From NCBI GenBank assembly GCA_963702055.1, contig OY969702.1:1798001-1862000 (forward strand): a stretch of DNA of 64,000 nucleotides. Direction: 5' to 3'. Both the position numbers and the translations under genes were made by a program. The notes under the pieces were generated by a model that searched no databases, was not told where the DNA came from, and saw nothing but the letters and a program-made list of their open reading frames with translations. Each line of letters opens with the position of its first letter. Within the stretch, counting starts at the first letter, position 1. This document shows, piece by piece, positions 50,729 to 59,212 of this stretch. The stretch is from CAWINX01 sp963702055. GTDB taxonomy: Bacteria; Actinomycetota; Thermoleophilia; Solirubrobacterales; 70-9.

Positions 50729-50947
50729 ATGCTTGGAAACATCGGCCCCCTGGAGATCGTCGTCGTCCTGATCATCGCCCTCGTGGTGTTCGGGCCGAAA
50801 CGCCTCCCCGAGCTGGGCCGTTCGCTCGGCAAGGGCATTCGCGAATTTCGCGACTCTGTGAGCGGCGATCACGATGACGACGAGCCGCCCCCCCCGCAGG
50901 GAATCGAGTCCGGCGAGCGTGAGCCGGTCGGCCACAAACGGACCTGA
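50729..50947 (+). CDS. tatA: Sec-independent translocase subunit TatA
   Basis: A 72-residue protein with the full TatA pattern: one helix (LEIVVVLIIALVVF), the hinge FGPKRLPELGRSLGKGIREF, and an acidic tail. It forms the translocation pore with TatC, encoded 11 nt downstream. A Rieske protein needing Tat is encoded nearby. Confidence 0.95.
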   Translation: MLGNIGPLEIVVVLIIALVVFGPKRLPELGRSLGKGIREFRDSVSGDHDDDEPPPPQGIESGEREPVGHKRT

Positions 50948-50958
50948 GGCCCAACGGG

Positions 50959-51732
50959 ATGCCCCGTCGCGTCCGGGCGGTTTCCCATGAAGACCGCCTA
51001 ACCCTCGTCGAGCACCTCGACGAGCTTCGCTTCCGGCTTGTCGTCTCGCTTGCCGCCTTCGGGGTGGCTCTGGCGCTCTGCTTCTGGCAGAACCACCTGC
51101 TCCTGGAGATCGCCTCCGGTCCCCTCCCGCATGCTCACAAGAAGCTGCTCACCTTCGGCGTCACCGAGCCCTTCACGACGACGCTGACGGTCGCCGCCTA
51201 CGGCGCGATCATCCTCGCCCTGCCGATTGTCCTCTACCAGCTCGCCGCCTACGTGCTGCCGGCGTTCAGCGACGCCGAGCGCCGCGTCGCCCTGCCGATC
51301 ATCCTGTTCGTACCGGTCCTGTTCGCCACCGGCGTCGCCTTCGGCTACTTCGTCGTGATGCCCGCCGCCGTCCACTTCCTACTCGGCTTCAACGACAGCC
51401 AGTTCAACGTCCAGGTCAGGGCTCGCGACTACTACGGCTTCTTCGGAATGACGATGCTCGCCTGCGGCATCGTCTTCGAGCTTCCCCTGGCGATCGTCGC
51501 CGTCACCCGGCTCGGCATCGTCAAGGTCAGCCAGCTCACCGCCAACCGCCGCTACGCGTACCTCGTGATCGCGATCGTCGCCGCGGCCCTGCCCGGGGTG
51601 GATCCGATCTCGATGCTGATCGAGATGGTTCCTCTGCTCGCCCTCTACGAGTTGAGTATCTTGCTCGCTCGCGCCTTCGGCACGCCGAAGGCGACGGGAG
51701 GTTTGACCGAGCCCTCAACCCAGGAGCGGTGA
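50959..51732 (+). CDS. tatC: Sec-independent translocase subunit TatC
   Basis: A 257-residue protein with six membrane helices. Family hallmarks: LVEHLDELRFRLVVSLAAF at the N-terminus, FGVTEPFTTTLTVAAYGAII, YQLAAYVLPAFSDAERR and the late NRRYAYLVIAIVAAALPGVD. It recognises twin-arginine signals. Directly after tatA. Confidence 0.95.
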   Translation: MPRRVRAVSHEDRLTLVEHLDELRFRLVVSLAAFGVALALCFWQNHLLLEIASGPLPHAHKKLLTFGVTEPFTTTLTVAAYGAIILALPIVLYQLAAYVLPAFSDAERRVALPIILFVPVLFATGVAFGYFVVMPAAVHFLLGFNDSQFNVQVRARDYYGFFGMTMLACGIVFELPLAIVAVTRLGIVKVSQLTANRRYAYLVIAIVAAALPGVDPISMLIEMVPLLALYELSILLARAFGTPKATGGLTEPSTQER

Positions 51733-51740
51733 TCAGCTAG

Positions 51741-52562
51741 ATGGCAGACGGCGAACGACGCATGGTCTTCGACCTCCGCGGGCGGCGCAGGCACGTCGTC
51801 AAAGTCGTCTACGCGATCCTCGCGCTGCTGATGGGCGCCAGCCTCTTCCTCGTCGTCGGGCCGGTCAACATCGGCGGGCTGCTCGGCAACAGCGGCAGCT
51901 CCAACAGCGCCAGCTCCGCGCTCGACGACCAGGCCGCCGGCATCGAGCGCAAGCTGAGGAAGAACCCGAACGACGAAGCGCTGCTGCTCGCCCTCACCCG
52001 CACCCGGATAAGCGCGGGCAACACCCTGGTCAACGTCGACCAGACGACCGGCCAGCAGACGGTCACCCCCGAGGCGCGCGCCGAATACCAGCAGGCCGCC
52101 ACCGCCTGGAGCCGTTATCTGAAGCAGAACCCGAGTCCGCCCAGCGCCTCCGCCGCCCAGCTCGCCGCGACCGCGTTCTTCTCGCTGGCCCAGACGGCGA
52201 GCACCGGCGCCGAGGCCGAGGACGACGTCAAGAACGCCGCCGCCGCGCAGCAGATCGTCGCCGACTCCCGACCGAACCTCGGCACGGTGAGCACGCTGGC
52301 GATCTACAAGTACTACTCGCTCGATTTCGCGGGCGGCGACAAGGTGACCAAGCAGGCCGAGAAGCTGGCGACCTCCAAGTCTCAGGCGAAGAGCGTCAAG
52401 ACCCAGCTCGCCTCGATCCGCAAGCAGGCGAAGAAATTCCAGAAGCAGCAGCAGCAGTTGGCCAAAGCGCAGAAGGGTCAGGGCAAACAGGAACTCCAGA
52501 ACCCGCTCGGCGGTCTCTCCGGGGGCGGTTCGTCCAGCAGCGGCACCACCCCCGTTCCCTAA
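51741..52562 (+). CDS. Membrane-anchored protein with helical repeat-like domain
   Basis: A 273-residue protein with a membrane helix (VVYAILALLMGASLFLVVGP) and an extracytoplasmic helical part. Sequences such as ALLLALTRTRISAGNTLVNV and EYQQAATAWSRYLKQNP suggest TPR-like repeats. The C-terminus is Gln/Lys-rich (FQKQQQQLAKAQ) then Gly/Ser-rich. It follows tatC by 8 nt, so the three are probably transcribed together. Confidence 0.65.
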   Translation: MADGERRMVFDLRGRRRHVVKVVYAILALLMGASLFLVVGPVNIGGLLGNSGSSNSASSALDDQAAGIERKLRKNPNDEALLLALTRTRISAGNTLVNVDQTTGQQTVTPEARAEYQQAATAWSRYLKQNPSPPSASAAQLAATAFFSLAQTASTGAEAEDDVKNAAAAQQIVADSRPNLGTVSTLAIYKYYSLDFAGGDKVTKQAEKLATSKSQAKSVKTQLASIRKQAKKFQKQQQQLAKAQKGQGKQELQNPLGGLSGGGSSSSGTTPVP

Positions 52563-52618
52563 CCTCTTCCTATACTTCCGATCCGGTCTCGGGCACCCGT
52601 CCGATCCGGCGCTTCGCT

Positions 52619-52691
52619 GGGCCGTTAGCTCAACCGGTAGAGCAGGAGACTCTTAATCTCAAGGTTCCGGGTTCGATCCCCGGGCGGCCCA
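52619..52691 (+). tRNA. tRNA-Lys (anticodon CTT)
   Basis: A 73-nt cloverleaf: acceptor GGGCCGT/GCGGCCC, anticodon stem GGAGA/TCTCA around CTCTTAA giving CTT, T arm CCGGGTTCGATCCCCGG, and discriminator A. A TATACT box at 52571-52576 upstream is a plausible -10. Confidence 0.97.
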
Positions 52692-52692
52692 T

Positions 52693-53463
52693 CTAACGCA
52701 TCCAGCAGGGCTTGAAGACGGTGCCGGCGATGATCGTGCCGTCGGCGAAGGCGAGCCTGCCGCGCACTTCGAGCAGGCCGTCTGTGCAGTGGGCGGAGGT
52801 ATAGCTACGGGTGCGCCCGCGGTATGGGTAGGTGCGGTGGATCGCCAGGCTTCCGGTGGTAAGCGAGCCGTAGCCGCCGGCGATCGAGGGGACATCGGCG
52901 GAGACCGCGTAGCCGAAGCGGCCGATGTGGACCTTGGCGATCGTCGTCACGACCACGTAGGTGGTCGGTGCCGGGGTCGTGGTGTAGGCGTGGATCACGA
53001 CCGTCGCGTCGGGACCTTGGCGCGGTCCGTTGAAGAAGGTGAGCGGCGAGGTCGCCGGTATGGGCGCCTGCCCGGGAAAGGTGAGGATCGCCTTGGCCCT
53101 GCCGGCTCCGACGATCGCGCGCCGGCAGGTCCGCCGCGCCGCGGCGACGGTCTCGTTGGCGAGCGCGGCGGCCCGGCAGGTCGGCAGGCCGCGCGTCGTC
53201 AGGCGTCCGTTGCGGTCTAAGAGCAGGAGGATTGTTTTGAGCGGCGGCGGCGTGGTCCGGTCCTTGGTCGAGATCGTCGCGTGACCGCCGATCCGGATTG
53301 GCGCGAAGGCGCGCTTAGGCAACACTTTCGGGTGAAAGCTTCCGTCGGCGACGACGACGACGTTGCCCAGCACGATGCGGGCGCCAGAAGCGGAACCGGC
53401 GGCGAGGGCGACCGTCAGGATCGCCGCGACGAACAGCCATCGTGTCGCTTGCGGACGGCGCAC
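52693..53463 (-). CDS. Secreted protein, paralogue of the one at 60593-61372
   Basis: A 256-residue protein. The GTG at 53463 is chosen because it places a signal sequence (WLFVAAILTVALAAGSASGA) at the N-terminus and lies 8 nt after the TetR stop. It shares patterns with the second protein: TRGLPTC, then an Ala/Cys-rich segment with AIVGAGRAKA, and near the C-terminus PSIAGGYGSLTTGSLAIHRT, RTRSYTSAHC and FADGTIIAG. The conserved cysteines suggest disulphides outside the cell. No function known. Confidence 0.75.
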   Translation of the reverse strand: MRRPQATRWLFVAAILTVALAAGSASGARIVLGNVVVVADGSFHPKVLPKRAFAPIRIGGHATISTKDRTTPPPLKTILLLLDRNGRLTTRGLPTCRAAALANETVAAARRTCRRAIVGAGRAKAILTFPGQAPIPATSPLTFFNGPRQGPDATVVIHAYTTTPAPTTYVVVTTIAKVHIGRFGYAVSADVPSIAGGYGSLTTGSLAIHRTYPYRGRTRSYTSAHCTDGLLEVRGRLAFADGTIIAGTVFKPCWMR

Positions 53464-53471
53464 GGCCGGGC

Positions 53472-54173
53472 CTACGCTCCCTCGGCCTGTTCCTTGAGGA
53501 GCTCGCGTGCCAGCCCCCGTTGCTCCGCTGCCCCCTCGGAACCGAGGAATGGCTGCGTCACCCAATACACCAGGTCCGGCAGTCGCGTCGGCAGCTGCGC
53601 GGTTGCGCCGTGGAGGATCTCGCTGTAGAGAAATTCGTAGACCCCGCCGACCAGGGCCAGCGAGGTGAGGCCGGGCAGCTCGGACGAGGCCTCAGAGCGG
53701 CCGGCCTCGATGAAGTGGGTGAACTGGCGGATCGCGGCGTCGCGGCGGGCCAGCGCCTTCGGCCCGGCGGCCTGGATCTCGACGATGCAGAAGCGCGCCG
53801 CGGCGGGGCGCTCGGCGATGATTCGCAAGAAGGCCGCCAGGCCGTAGCGGACCCTGGTCGCCCAGCTCGCGTCCTCGGGAGCCTCGAAGCCGCTCGTGGT
53901 CACGTCAAAGAGCATCGAGAGAGCCACCTCGAAGGCAGCCAGGAAACACGCCTGCTTGTCGTCGAACAGCTCGTAGAAGGTCTTGCGGGAGACCCCGGCG
54001 ACGTTGATCACGTCGACCACGCGAGTCTCGGCGTAACCGCGCTCGGCGCAGACGTCCACCATCGCCGCGAGGATTCGGGTTCGCTGCTGGGCGGCCACCT
54101 GTTCGCGGGTGAGGCCGTGCCGGCCGCGCGGCAATCGCTGGAGCTCGCCGATCGTTTCTTCGGACTGTGCCAC
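53472..54173 (-). CDS. TetR/AcrR-family regulator
   Basis: A 233-residue protein. After an arm reading LPRGRHGLTREQVAAQQRTR comes the HTH (ILAAMVDVCAERGYAETRVV, INVAGVSRKTFYELF, DDKQACFLAAF). The ligand domain follows. It is divergent from the MMPL transporter, which is probably its target. The GRHGL arm recurs in two other regulators in this cluster. Confidence 0.9.
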   Translation of the reverse strand: MAQSEETIGELQRLPRGRHGLTREQVAAQQRTRILAAMVDVCAERGYAETRVVDVINVAGVSRKTFYELFDDKQACFLAAFEVALSMLFDVTTSGFEAPEDASWATRVRYGLAAFLRIIAERPAAARFCIVEIQAAGPKALARRDAAIRQFTHFIEAGRSEASSELPGLTSLALVGGVYEFLYSEILHGATAQLPTRLPDLVYWVTQPFLGSEGAAEQRGLARELLKEQAEGA

Positions 54174-54333
54174 CGGTCTACCTTAGGGAATCGAGGTTTT
54201 CTTCCCATAGGCCTAACGTAGAAACAAAGGTGATCCCGTGCCCCGGCTGGTATAAGCAACTGCCTGTATTTCCAGCTCTCGTGAGGAGGAAATCAGGCAG
54301 GGGAAGGGGAAATTTGACCGGCCAAGGTGCATC

Positions 54334-57300
54334 GTGGCATTGCGACGTGTGCTGACCAATAAGAAGAGCAGGGCCACGAGGCGCCGCCGGGGCGATCGCC
54401 GCCCCGACCTACCGTTGTCGCTGCGCCGTTCCAAGCGCACACTCGTCGTCGCGGCACTTGTCATCGTCTTCCTGGGCATCCTCGGCCTCAACGTCGAAGG
54501 TCGCCTCTCGCCGACCTCGCTCGACGTCGGCGGCACCCAGTCCTCGCGCGCCAACTCGATGCTGCAGCGCTATTTCGGCGACTCGGCCCCCTTCCCGATC
54601 CTGCTCCGCGGTCCCGCCGCCGCTCTCGACAGACAGGGACCGGCGCTTGTCCGCGCCCTGCGACGCGACCCCAAGGTCACCACGCTTTCCCCCTGGGACC
54701 AGGGCGGCGTCGCCAACCTCCGCCCCAGCCCCAACAAGGCGCTGATCCTCGCCGACTTCCACGTCGGGCTCAAGAAGGCGGTCGAGGACACCGTCCCCCA
54801 CCTCAACAGGACCCTCGAGGAGCAGATAACGCCGCCGGTGCGTGCCACCCAGACCGGCTTCGCCAGCATCTCCCGGGCGATCCAGGACGAGTCGATCCAC
54901 TCGGCCGAAAAGGACGAGCTGATCGCCCTGCCCTTCCTGCTGCTGGTCCTGCTGCTCGTCTTCCGCTCGCCCGTTGCGGCGATGATCCCGCTGATCTTCG
55001 GCGTGATCACCGTGATCAGCACGCGGGGCCTCCTCACCATCGCCAGCCACTACTTCTCGGTCGACGCCTTCGCGCTCACGGTCAGCTCGATGATGGGCCT
55101 TGCCCTCGGGGTGGACTACGCCCTGTTGATGGTCTCGCGCTTCCGGGAGGAGCTGAGCGGCGGCGCGGCACCGGAAGTCGCCGCGCGCATCACCCGCCGC
55201 ACCGCCGGTCGCACCACCGTCTTCGCCGGCAGCACGCTGTTCCTCTCGATGCTCGTCTCGATCTTCATCGTGCCGGGCTCCCTGCTGATCTCCCTCGCCA
55301 CCACGGTGATCGTCGTCGTGATCGTCAGCGTCCTCACCTCGACGCTCGTCGCCCCGGGGCTGTTCGCCCTGCTCGGGACCAACGTCGATCGCTGGCGCAT
55401 CGGCCGCCCGCCCGGCAACGACTCCGGCCTGATGGCGGCGGTGGGCGCCGCGCTGTCGCGCCCCCGGCTGGCCGCCGCCGTGATCGGCGGGGTGGTCCTG
55501 ATCCTCGCCGCTCCGGCGGTCGCCCTCAAGACCGGGCCACCCAGCACCAACCAGTTGCCCTCCAGCGACTCCGCCAGGCGCGACGCGGCGATCGTCAACC
55601 GGGCGATCGGCGCCGGTTTCTCGGCGCCCTTCTCGGTCCTCGCCGCGACGGACAACGGCCCGATCACCGACTCGACCCACCTCGCGGCGCTGTCGAGCTT
55701 CCAGCGAAGCCTCGCTGCCATTCCCGGCGTCCGAGCGGTGATCGGGCCCGACCAGGTGGCCCGCCGGGTCAAACCGGTTCAGAAGCTCGGAGAAGACCTG
55801 CTGGCCGGCCGCGGATCCCCCGGCCGCGCGATCGCCGGGGTGCGTCGCCTCGGGGTCACCCTCGGCCGCGCCGCCGGCGGAGTCACGCAGCTCCGCATCG
55901 GCCTCGCCAAGGCAACCTTCGGCGCCGTCCTGCTCGGCAGCGGAACCGGGCAGGCCGCGCGGGCTTCGAACGCCCTGGCCGACGGCCTCAACCAGGCCAG
56001 CTCGGGCAGCAGCCGTGCGGTCAGCGCCCTCAGCTCGTTTGCCTCCGGCTCGCGCAAGCTCGCCGCGGGTCAAGAGCAGACCATCGCCCCGACGCTGCAG
56101 TTCAAGTTCGCGGCGGGAGACCTCAGGACCAACCTGATTTCCAACGTCAACCCGAGCGCGAAGCGCCTCAAGAAGGATCTGCACGACGAGGTCAACAACC
56201 AGCTGCCTCCGCTCCAATCGGCGGCGAAAGTCGCCAACGATCAGCTCCAGACCGCATGGCAGCAGCTCCAGGGGATGACGGTCGGGACTACCGATCCCAA
56301 CTATCCGGCGGCGCTCGACGCCGTCCGCCAGGCGACCGCCGCGGTCAGCGGCACCGACCCTTCCACCAACCAGCCCTACAGCTCCGGCTACACCGGCCTC
56401 CCGAATGAGCTTTCCTCGATGCAGACCCGCCTGCAGAAAGACGCCGACGACGCGGACAACGTCCTCAACTGGCTGGTCAACACCGCCGAGCCCAGCCTGA
56501 AGACGATGTTCAACCAGATGAAGAGGCTGAATGAGGGAGAGGTCAAACTGACCAAGGGAAGCAAGGCGCTGGCGTCCGGCGCGCAGCAACTTTCCAATGC
56601 CTCCGTCCCCCTCAACAACGGGCTGACCCAGCTCACCAACGGCGCCGAACGGCTCACCGGCGGCATCTTCCAGCTCCAGGGCGGCAACGTCGAGCTGGCC
56701 CGGCGACTCTCCGACGGCTTTCGCCAGTCCCGTCCCCTGCAGAGCGGCCTGCGCCGCATGCAGGTCAGGGTGCTCGCCGGCAACCGCACGATCCGCCGCA
56801 ACGTCGGGCAGATCCGCGCCCAGTCCCCCGGGATCTTCAACTCGGGCTTCTTCGTCCTCTCCACCCTCGATGGGGCGTCGCCGCAGACGCGCGAGCGCGC
56901 CGGCTCGACGATCGACCTCCAGCACGGCGGCCAGGCGACCAACATCACGGTGATCCCGACGTCGACCTTCAACACGCCTGGCTCAACCCGTCTCTATCGC
57001 CGCCTCCAGGACAGCGCGGCCGGCTTCAGCCGCGACACGGGACTGACCACCGGAGTGGCCGGCGGCCCGGCGACGGTCAACGACTACGACCAGGTGACCC
57101 GAGCCCGCATCCCCTGGGTGGTGATCGCGATCGCGATTGCCACCTTCCTGATGCTGGTGTTCGTGCTGCGGGCGTTGCTGCTGGCGGCCCTCGCGGTCGC
57201 CCTCAACATGCTCACCGTCGGCGTCGCCTTCGGCGTCCTCACCCTGCTCTTCAACGTGCCCGAGGGCTACCCGCTCGGCGGCCACACCTACATCGACGCG

Positions 57301-57702
57301 GTCAGCGTGACGATGATCTTCGGCGTCGTCTTCGGGCTCTCGATCGACTACGCGGTCTTCCTGCTGATGCGAATGCGCGAAGCCCACGAGGGTGGCGCCG
57401 ACCACGCCACCTCGATCGCCTTTGGCCTGGAGAAAACCGCCCGCGTGATCACCGGTGCCGCGGCGATCATGATGGCCGTCTTCATCACCTTCGGCACCGC
57501 CAGCATCGCGACCGTCAGCCAGCTCGGCGTCGGCCTCACCGTCGCCGTCATCCTCGACGCCACGGTGGTTCGCATCGTCCTGCTGCCGGCGCTGATGCTG
57601 CTGATCGGCGAGCGGGTCTGGTGGCTGCCGCGCTGGCTCGATCGCGTCATGCCGAAGATCGACGTCCACGGGACAGAAGCCTCCGAAGCGGCTCAGGGCT
57701 GA
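54334..57702 (+). CDS. MMPL/RND-family membrane transporter
   Basis: A 1,122-residue protein starting at GTG 54334. Two RND halves, each with a large extracytoplasmic loop and membrane helices: FLLLVLLLVFRSPVAAMIPL and MGLALGVDYALLMVSRFREE in the first; MIFGVVFGLSIDYAVFLLMR in the second (the GxxxDY motif carries the proton-relay Asp). The second loop is long and Gln/Asn-rich with coiled-coil-like stretches. Relatives export lipids or drugs. It is flanked by TetR genes. Confidence 0.92.
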   Translation: MALRRVLTNKKSRATRRRRGDRRPDLPLSLRRSKRTLVVAALVIVFLGILGLNVEGRLSPTSLDVGGTQSSRANSMLQRYFGDSAPFPILLRGPAAALDRQGPALVRALRRDPKVTTLSPWDQGGVANLRPSPNKALILADFHVGLKKAVEDTVPHLNRTLEEQITPPVRATQTGFASISRAIQDESIHSAEKDELIALPFLLLVLLLVFRSPVAAMIPLIFGVITVISTRGLLTIASHYFSVDAFALTVSSMMGLALGVDYALLMVSRFREELSGGAAPEVAARITRRTAGRTTVFAGSTLFLSMLVSIFIVPGSLLISLATTVIVVVIVSVLTSTLVAPGLFALLGTNVDRWRIGRPPGNDSGLMAAVGAALSRPRLAAAVIGGVVLILAAPAVALKTGPPSTNQLPSSDSARRDAAIVNRAIGAGFSAPFSVLAATDNGPITDSTHLAALSSFQRSLAAIPGVRAVIGPDQVARRVKPVQKLGEDLLAGRGSPGRAIAGVRRLGVTLGRAAGGVTQLRIGLAKATFGAVLLGSGTGQAARASNALADGLNQASSGSSRAVSALSSFASGSRKLAAGQEQTIAPTLQFKFAAGDLRTNLISNVNPSAKRLKKDLHDEVNNQLPPLQSAAKVANDQLQTAWQQLQGMTVGTTDPNYPAALDAVRQATAAVSGTDPSTNQPYSSGYTGLPNELSSMQTRLQKDADDADNVLNWLVNTAEPSLKTMFNQMKRLNEGEVKLTKGSKALASGAQQLSNASVPLNNGLTQLTNGAERLTGGIFQLQGGNVELARRLSDGFRQSRPLQSGLRRMQVRVLAGNRTIRRNVGQIRAQSPGIFNSGFFVLSTLDGASPQTRERAGSTIDLQHGGQATNITVIPTSTFNTPGSTRLYRRLQDSAAGFSRDTGLTTGVAGGPATVNDYDQVTRARIPWVVIAIAIATFLMLVFVLRALLLAALAVALNMLTVGVAFGVLTLLFNVPEGYPLGGHTYIDAVSVTMIFGVVFGLSIDYAVFLLMRMREAHEGGADHATSIAFGLEKTARVITGAAAIMMAVFITFGTASIATVSQLGVGLTVAVILDATVVRIVLLPALMLLIGERVWWLPRWLDRVMPKIDVHGTEASEAAQG

Positions 57703-58340
57703 GTGGTGGAAGGCTGCATCTCGGCGGCCGCGGCCTCGCTGCCGAAATACGGGAGCACCGCGAGGTGCATCAGCTCCGGCAGCAGCGAGCGGAACTCGGC
57801 CGCCCCCTCCTCCTCGAGCGGCGTCGCCAGTCGCGAGTAGACGACCGCGTGGATCCCGGCGACGATTCCCTCCGAGGTGATCGAGGGCGGAGCCTCCTCC
57901 CCCTCCCCGAGCTCCTCGCGGGCGGAGTCGACGAAGGCGGCCGCGCGACGCATCACCGCGGCTCGCCTCATCAGCGCCTCCCCGCCGGGGACGTGGACCT
58001 CGACGACGAGGGCCCGCGCGACCGCCGGCTCGTCCTCGCAGAAGCCGAGGAACTCGGCGAGCCCGAGGCGCATTCGGGTGCGCCAGCCGGCGCCCTCGCC
58101 GGCCTGGGCCATGGCGTCGGCAAGGCGCCGCTCGAGCCGTTCGACTCCGAGGTCGAACGCCGCCAGGAAGCACTCGTCCTTGTCACCGAAGTTGTCGTAG
58201 AAGGCCTGCCTGTAGAGGTCGGCGCGAACCAGCACGGAACGGACGCTGGCCGCCTCGTAGCCCTCCTCGCCGACCGCCTGGAGCATCCCCTCCAGGAGCC
58301 TTTCTCGCTGCTCTTGCCGTCGGTCGGTCTTGGTCGCCAT
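57693..58340 (-). CDS. TetR/AcrR-family regulator
   Basis: A 215-residue protein. HTH: RERLLEGMLQAVGEEGYEAA, VRSVLVRADLYRQAFYDNFGDKDECF. It lacks the GRHGL arm. The stop overlaps the convergent MMPL gene by 10 nt. It is divergent from the next TetR gene; the 88-nt gap holds a dyad. Confidence 0.88.
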   Translation of the reverse strand: MATKTDRRQEQRERLLEGMLQAVGEEGYEAASVRSVLVRADLYRQAFYDNFGDKDECFLAAFDLGVERLERRLADAMAQAGEGAGWRTRMRLGLAEFLGFCEDEPAVARALVVEVHVPGGEALMRRAAVMRRAAAFVDSAREELGEGEEAPPSITSEGIVAGIHAVVYSRLATPLEEEGAAEFRSLLPELMHLAVLPYFGSEAAAAEMQPSTTQP

Positions 58341-58383
58341 ATGGCTTTGCAGGGCCGTAAATAAACGTCCTGTATCGGGTACT

Positions 58384-58401
58384 TTAGCGGTATTTCGCTA
58401 A
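58384..58401. promoter_or_regulatory. Operator-like dyad between divergent TetR genes
   Basis: TTAGCG (58384-58389) and CGCTAA (58396-58401) are perfect arms with a 6-nt spacer, centred between two divergent tetR genes. Either regulator could bind here and control both. Confidence 0.5.
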
Positions 58402-58428
58402 TTTAGACAGTGGCGTTTCGCGAGTACC

Positions 58429-59121
58429 ATGAAGTACGTGGCCGACTCCGCCTCCACCGCGGTTCGGGTGCCGCCAGGAAGGCACCCCCTCTCTCGCGAG
58501 TTCATCGTTCGCCATCAGCGCGCCCGGATCATCAACGCGCTCGCCGAGGAGACCGTCGACAAGGGCTACCGGGCGGTCACCGTCGCCGATATCGTCAAGC
58601 GAGCCGGGATCGCCCGCAACACCTTCTACGAGAACTTCTCCAGCAAGGAGGACTGTTTCCTCGCCGCTTCCGACCACGCCGTCGAGGAGGCGATGCGCCG
58701 CGTCATGGAGGCGGCGGCGACGGTCGGCGAGAGCGACTGGCCCCAGGGCGTGCGGGTCGGCCTCGCGGCCTTCCTCGACTACGTCGCCGGCCACCCCGCT
58801 CTCGCCCGCACCTGCATCGTCGAGGCGCTCTCCGCCGGTCCGGCGGCGGTCGAGCGCTACGAGCGCTCGATCCAGGCCTTCGTCCCGCTCTTCCGGCTCG
58901 GCCGGGAGTACACCTCGAAAGGCGCCGAGCTTCCGGAAACCCTCGAGGAGACGATCGTCGGCGGCATCTTCTGGATCATCTACCAGCGAATCATCATGGG
59001 GCAGAGCGACAAGATCCACGACCTTCTGCCCGAGCTGGTCGAGTTCGCCCTCACCCCCTATCTCGGCGCCGCCGCCGCCAAGGACGAGGCCGCGGCAGCG
59101 ACCGGCGCCATCGGGGGCTGA
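58429..59121 (+). CDS. TetR/AcrR-family regulator
   Basis: A 230-residue protein. The arm VPPGRHPLSREFIVRHQRAR precedes the HTH (IINALAEETVDKGYRAVTVA, VKRAGIARNTFYENFSSKED). The ligand domain ends in LLPELVEFALTPYLGAAAA, similar to the second unit of the next protein. It is a paralogue of that unit. Confidence 0.9.
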   Translation: MKYVADSASTAVRVPPGRHPLSREFIVRHQRARIINALAEETVDKGYRAVTVADIVKRAGIARNTFYENFSSKEDCFLAASDHAVEEAMRRVMEAAATVGESDWPQGVRVGLAAFLDYVAGHPALARTCIVEALSAGPAAVERYERSIQAFVPLFRLGREYTSKGAELPETLEETIVGGIFWIIYQRIIMGQSDKIHDLLPELVEFALTPYLGAAAAKDEAAAATGAIGG

Positions 59122-59157
59122 CATGTCGAGGGGGACGCCGCGTCGGGGAGCGCGGTC

Positions 59158-59179
59158 GTCGCGACCGACCGGTCGCGAC
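59158..59179. promoter_or_regulatory. Perfect dyad upstream of the double-TetR gene
   Basis: GTCGCGACC (59158-59166) and GGTCGCGAC (59171-59179) pair perfectly around GACC. It lies 33 nt before the GTG start of the double-TetR gene. It could be its operator or a terminator of the upstream gene. Confidence 0.5.
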
Positions 59180-59212
59180 AGCCAAGGCGGGGATCGGAGG
59201 CCCCAGGGCTAA

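Noticed and set aside
54409..56925. 838-codon frame antisense to the MMPL gene
   Set aside because: Shadow frame with very high Asp/Arg/Gly content and no membrane or known motifs.
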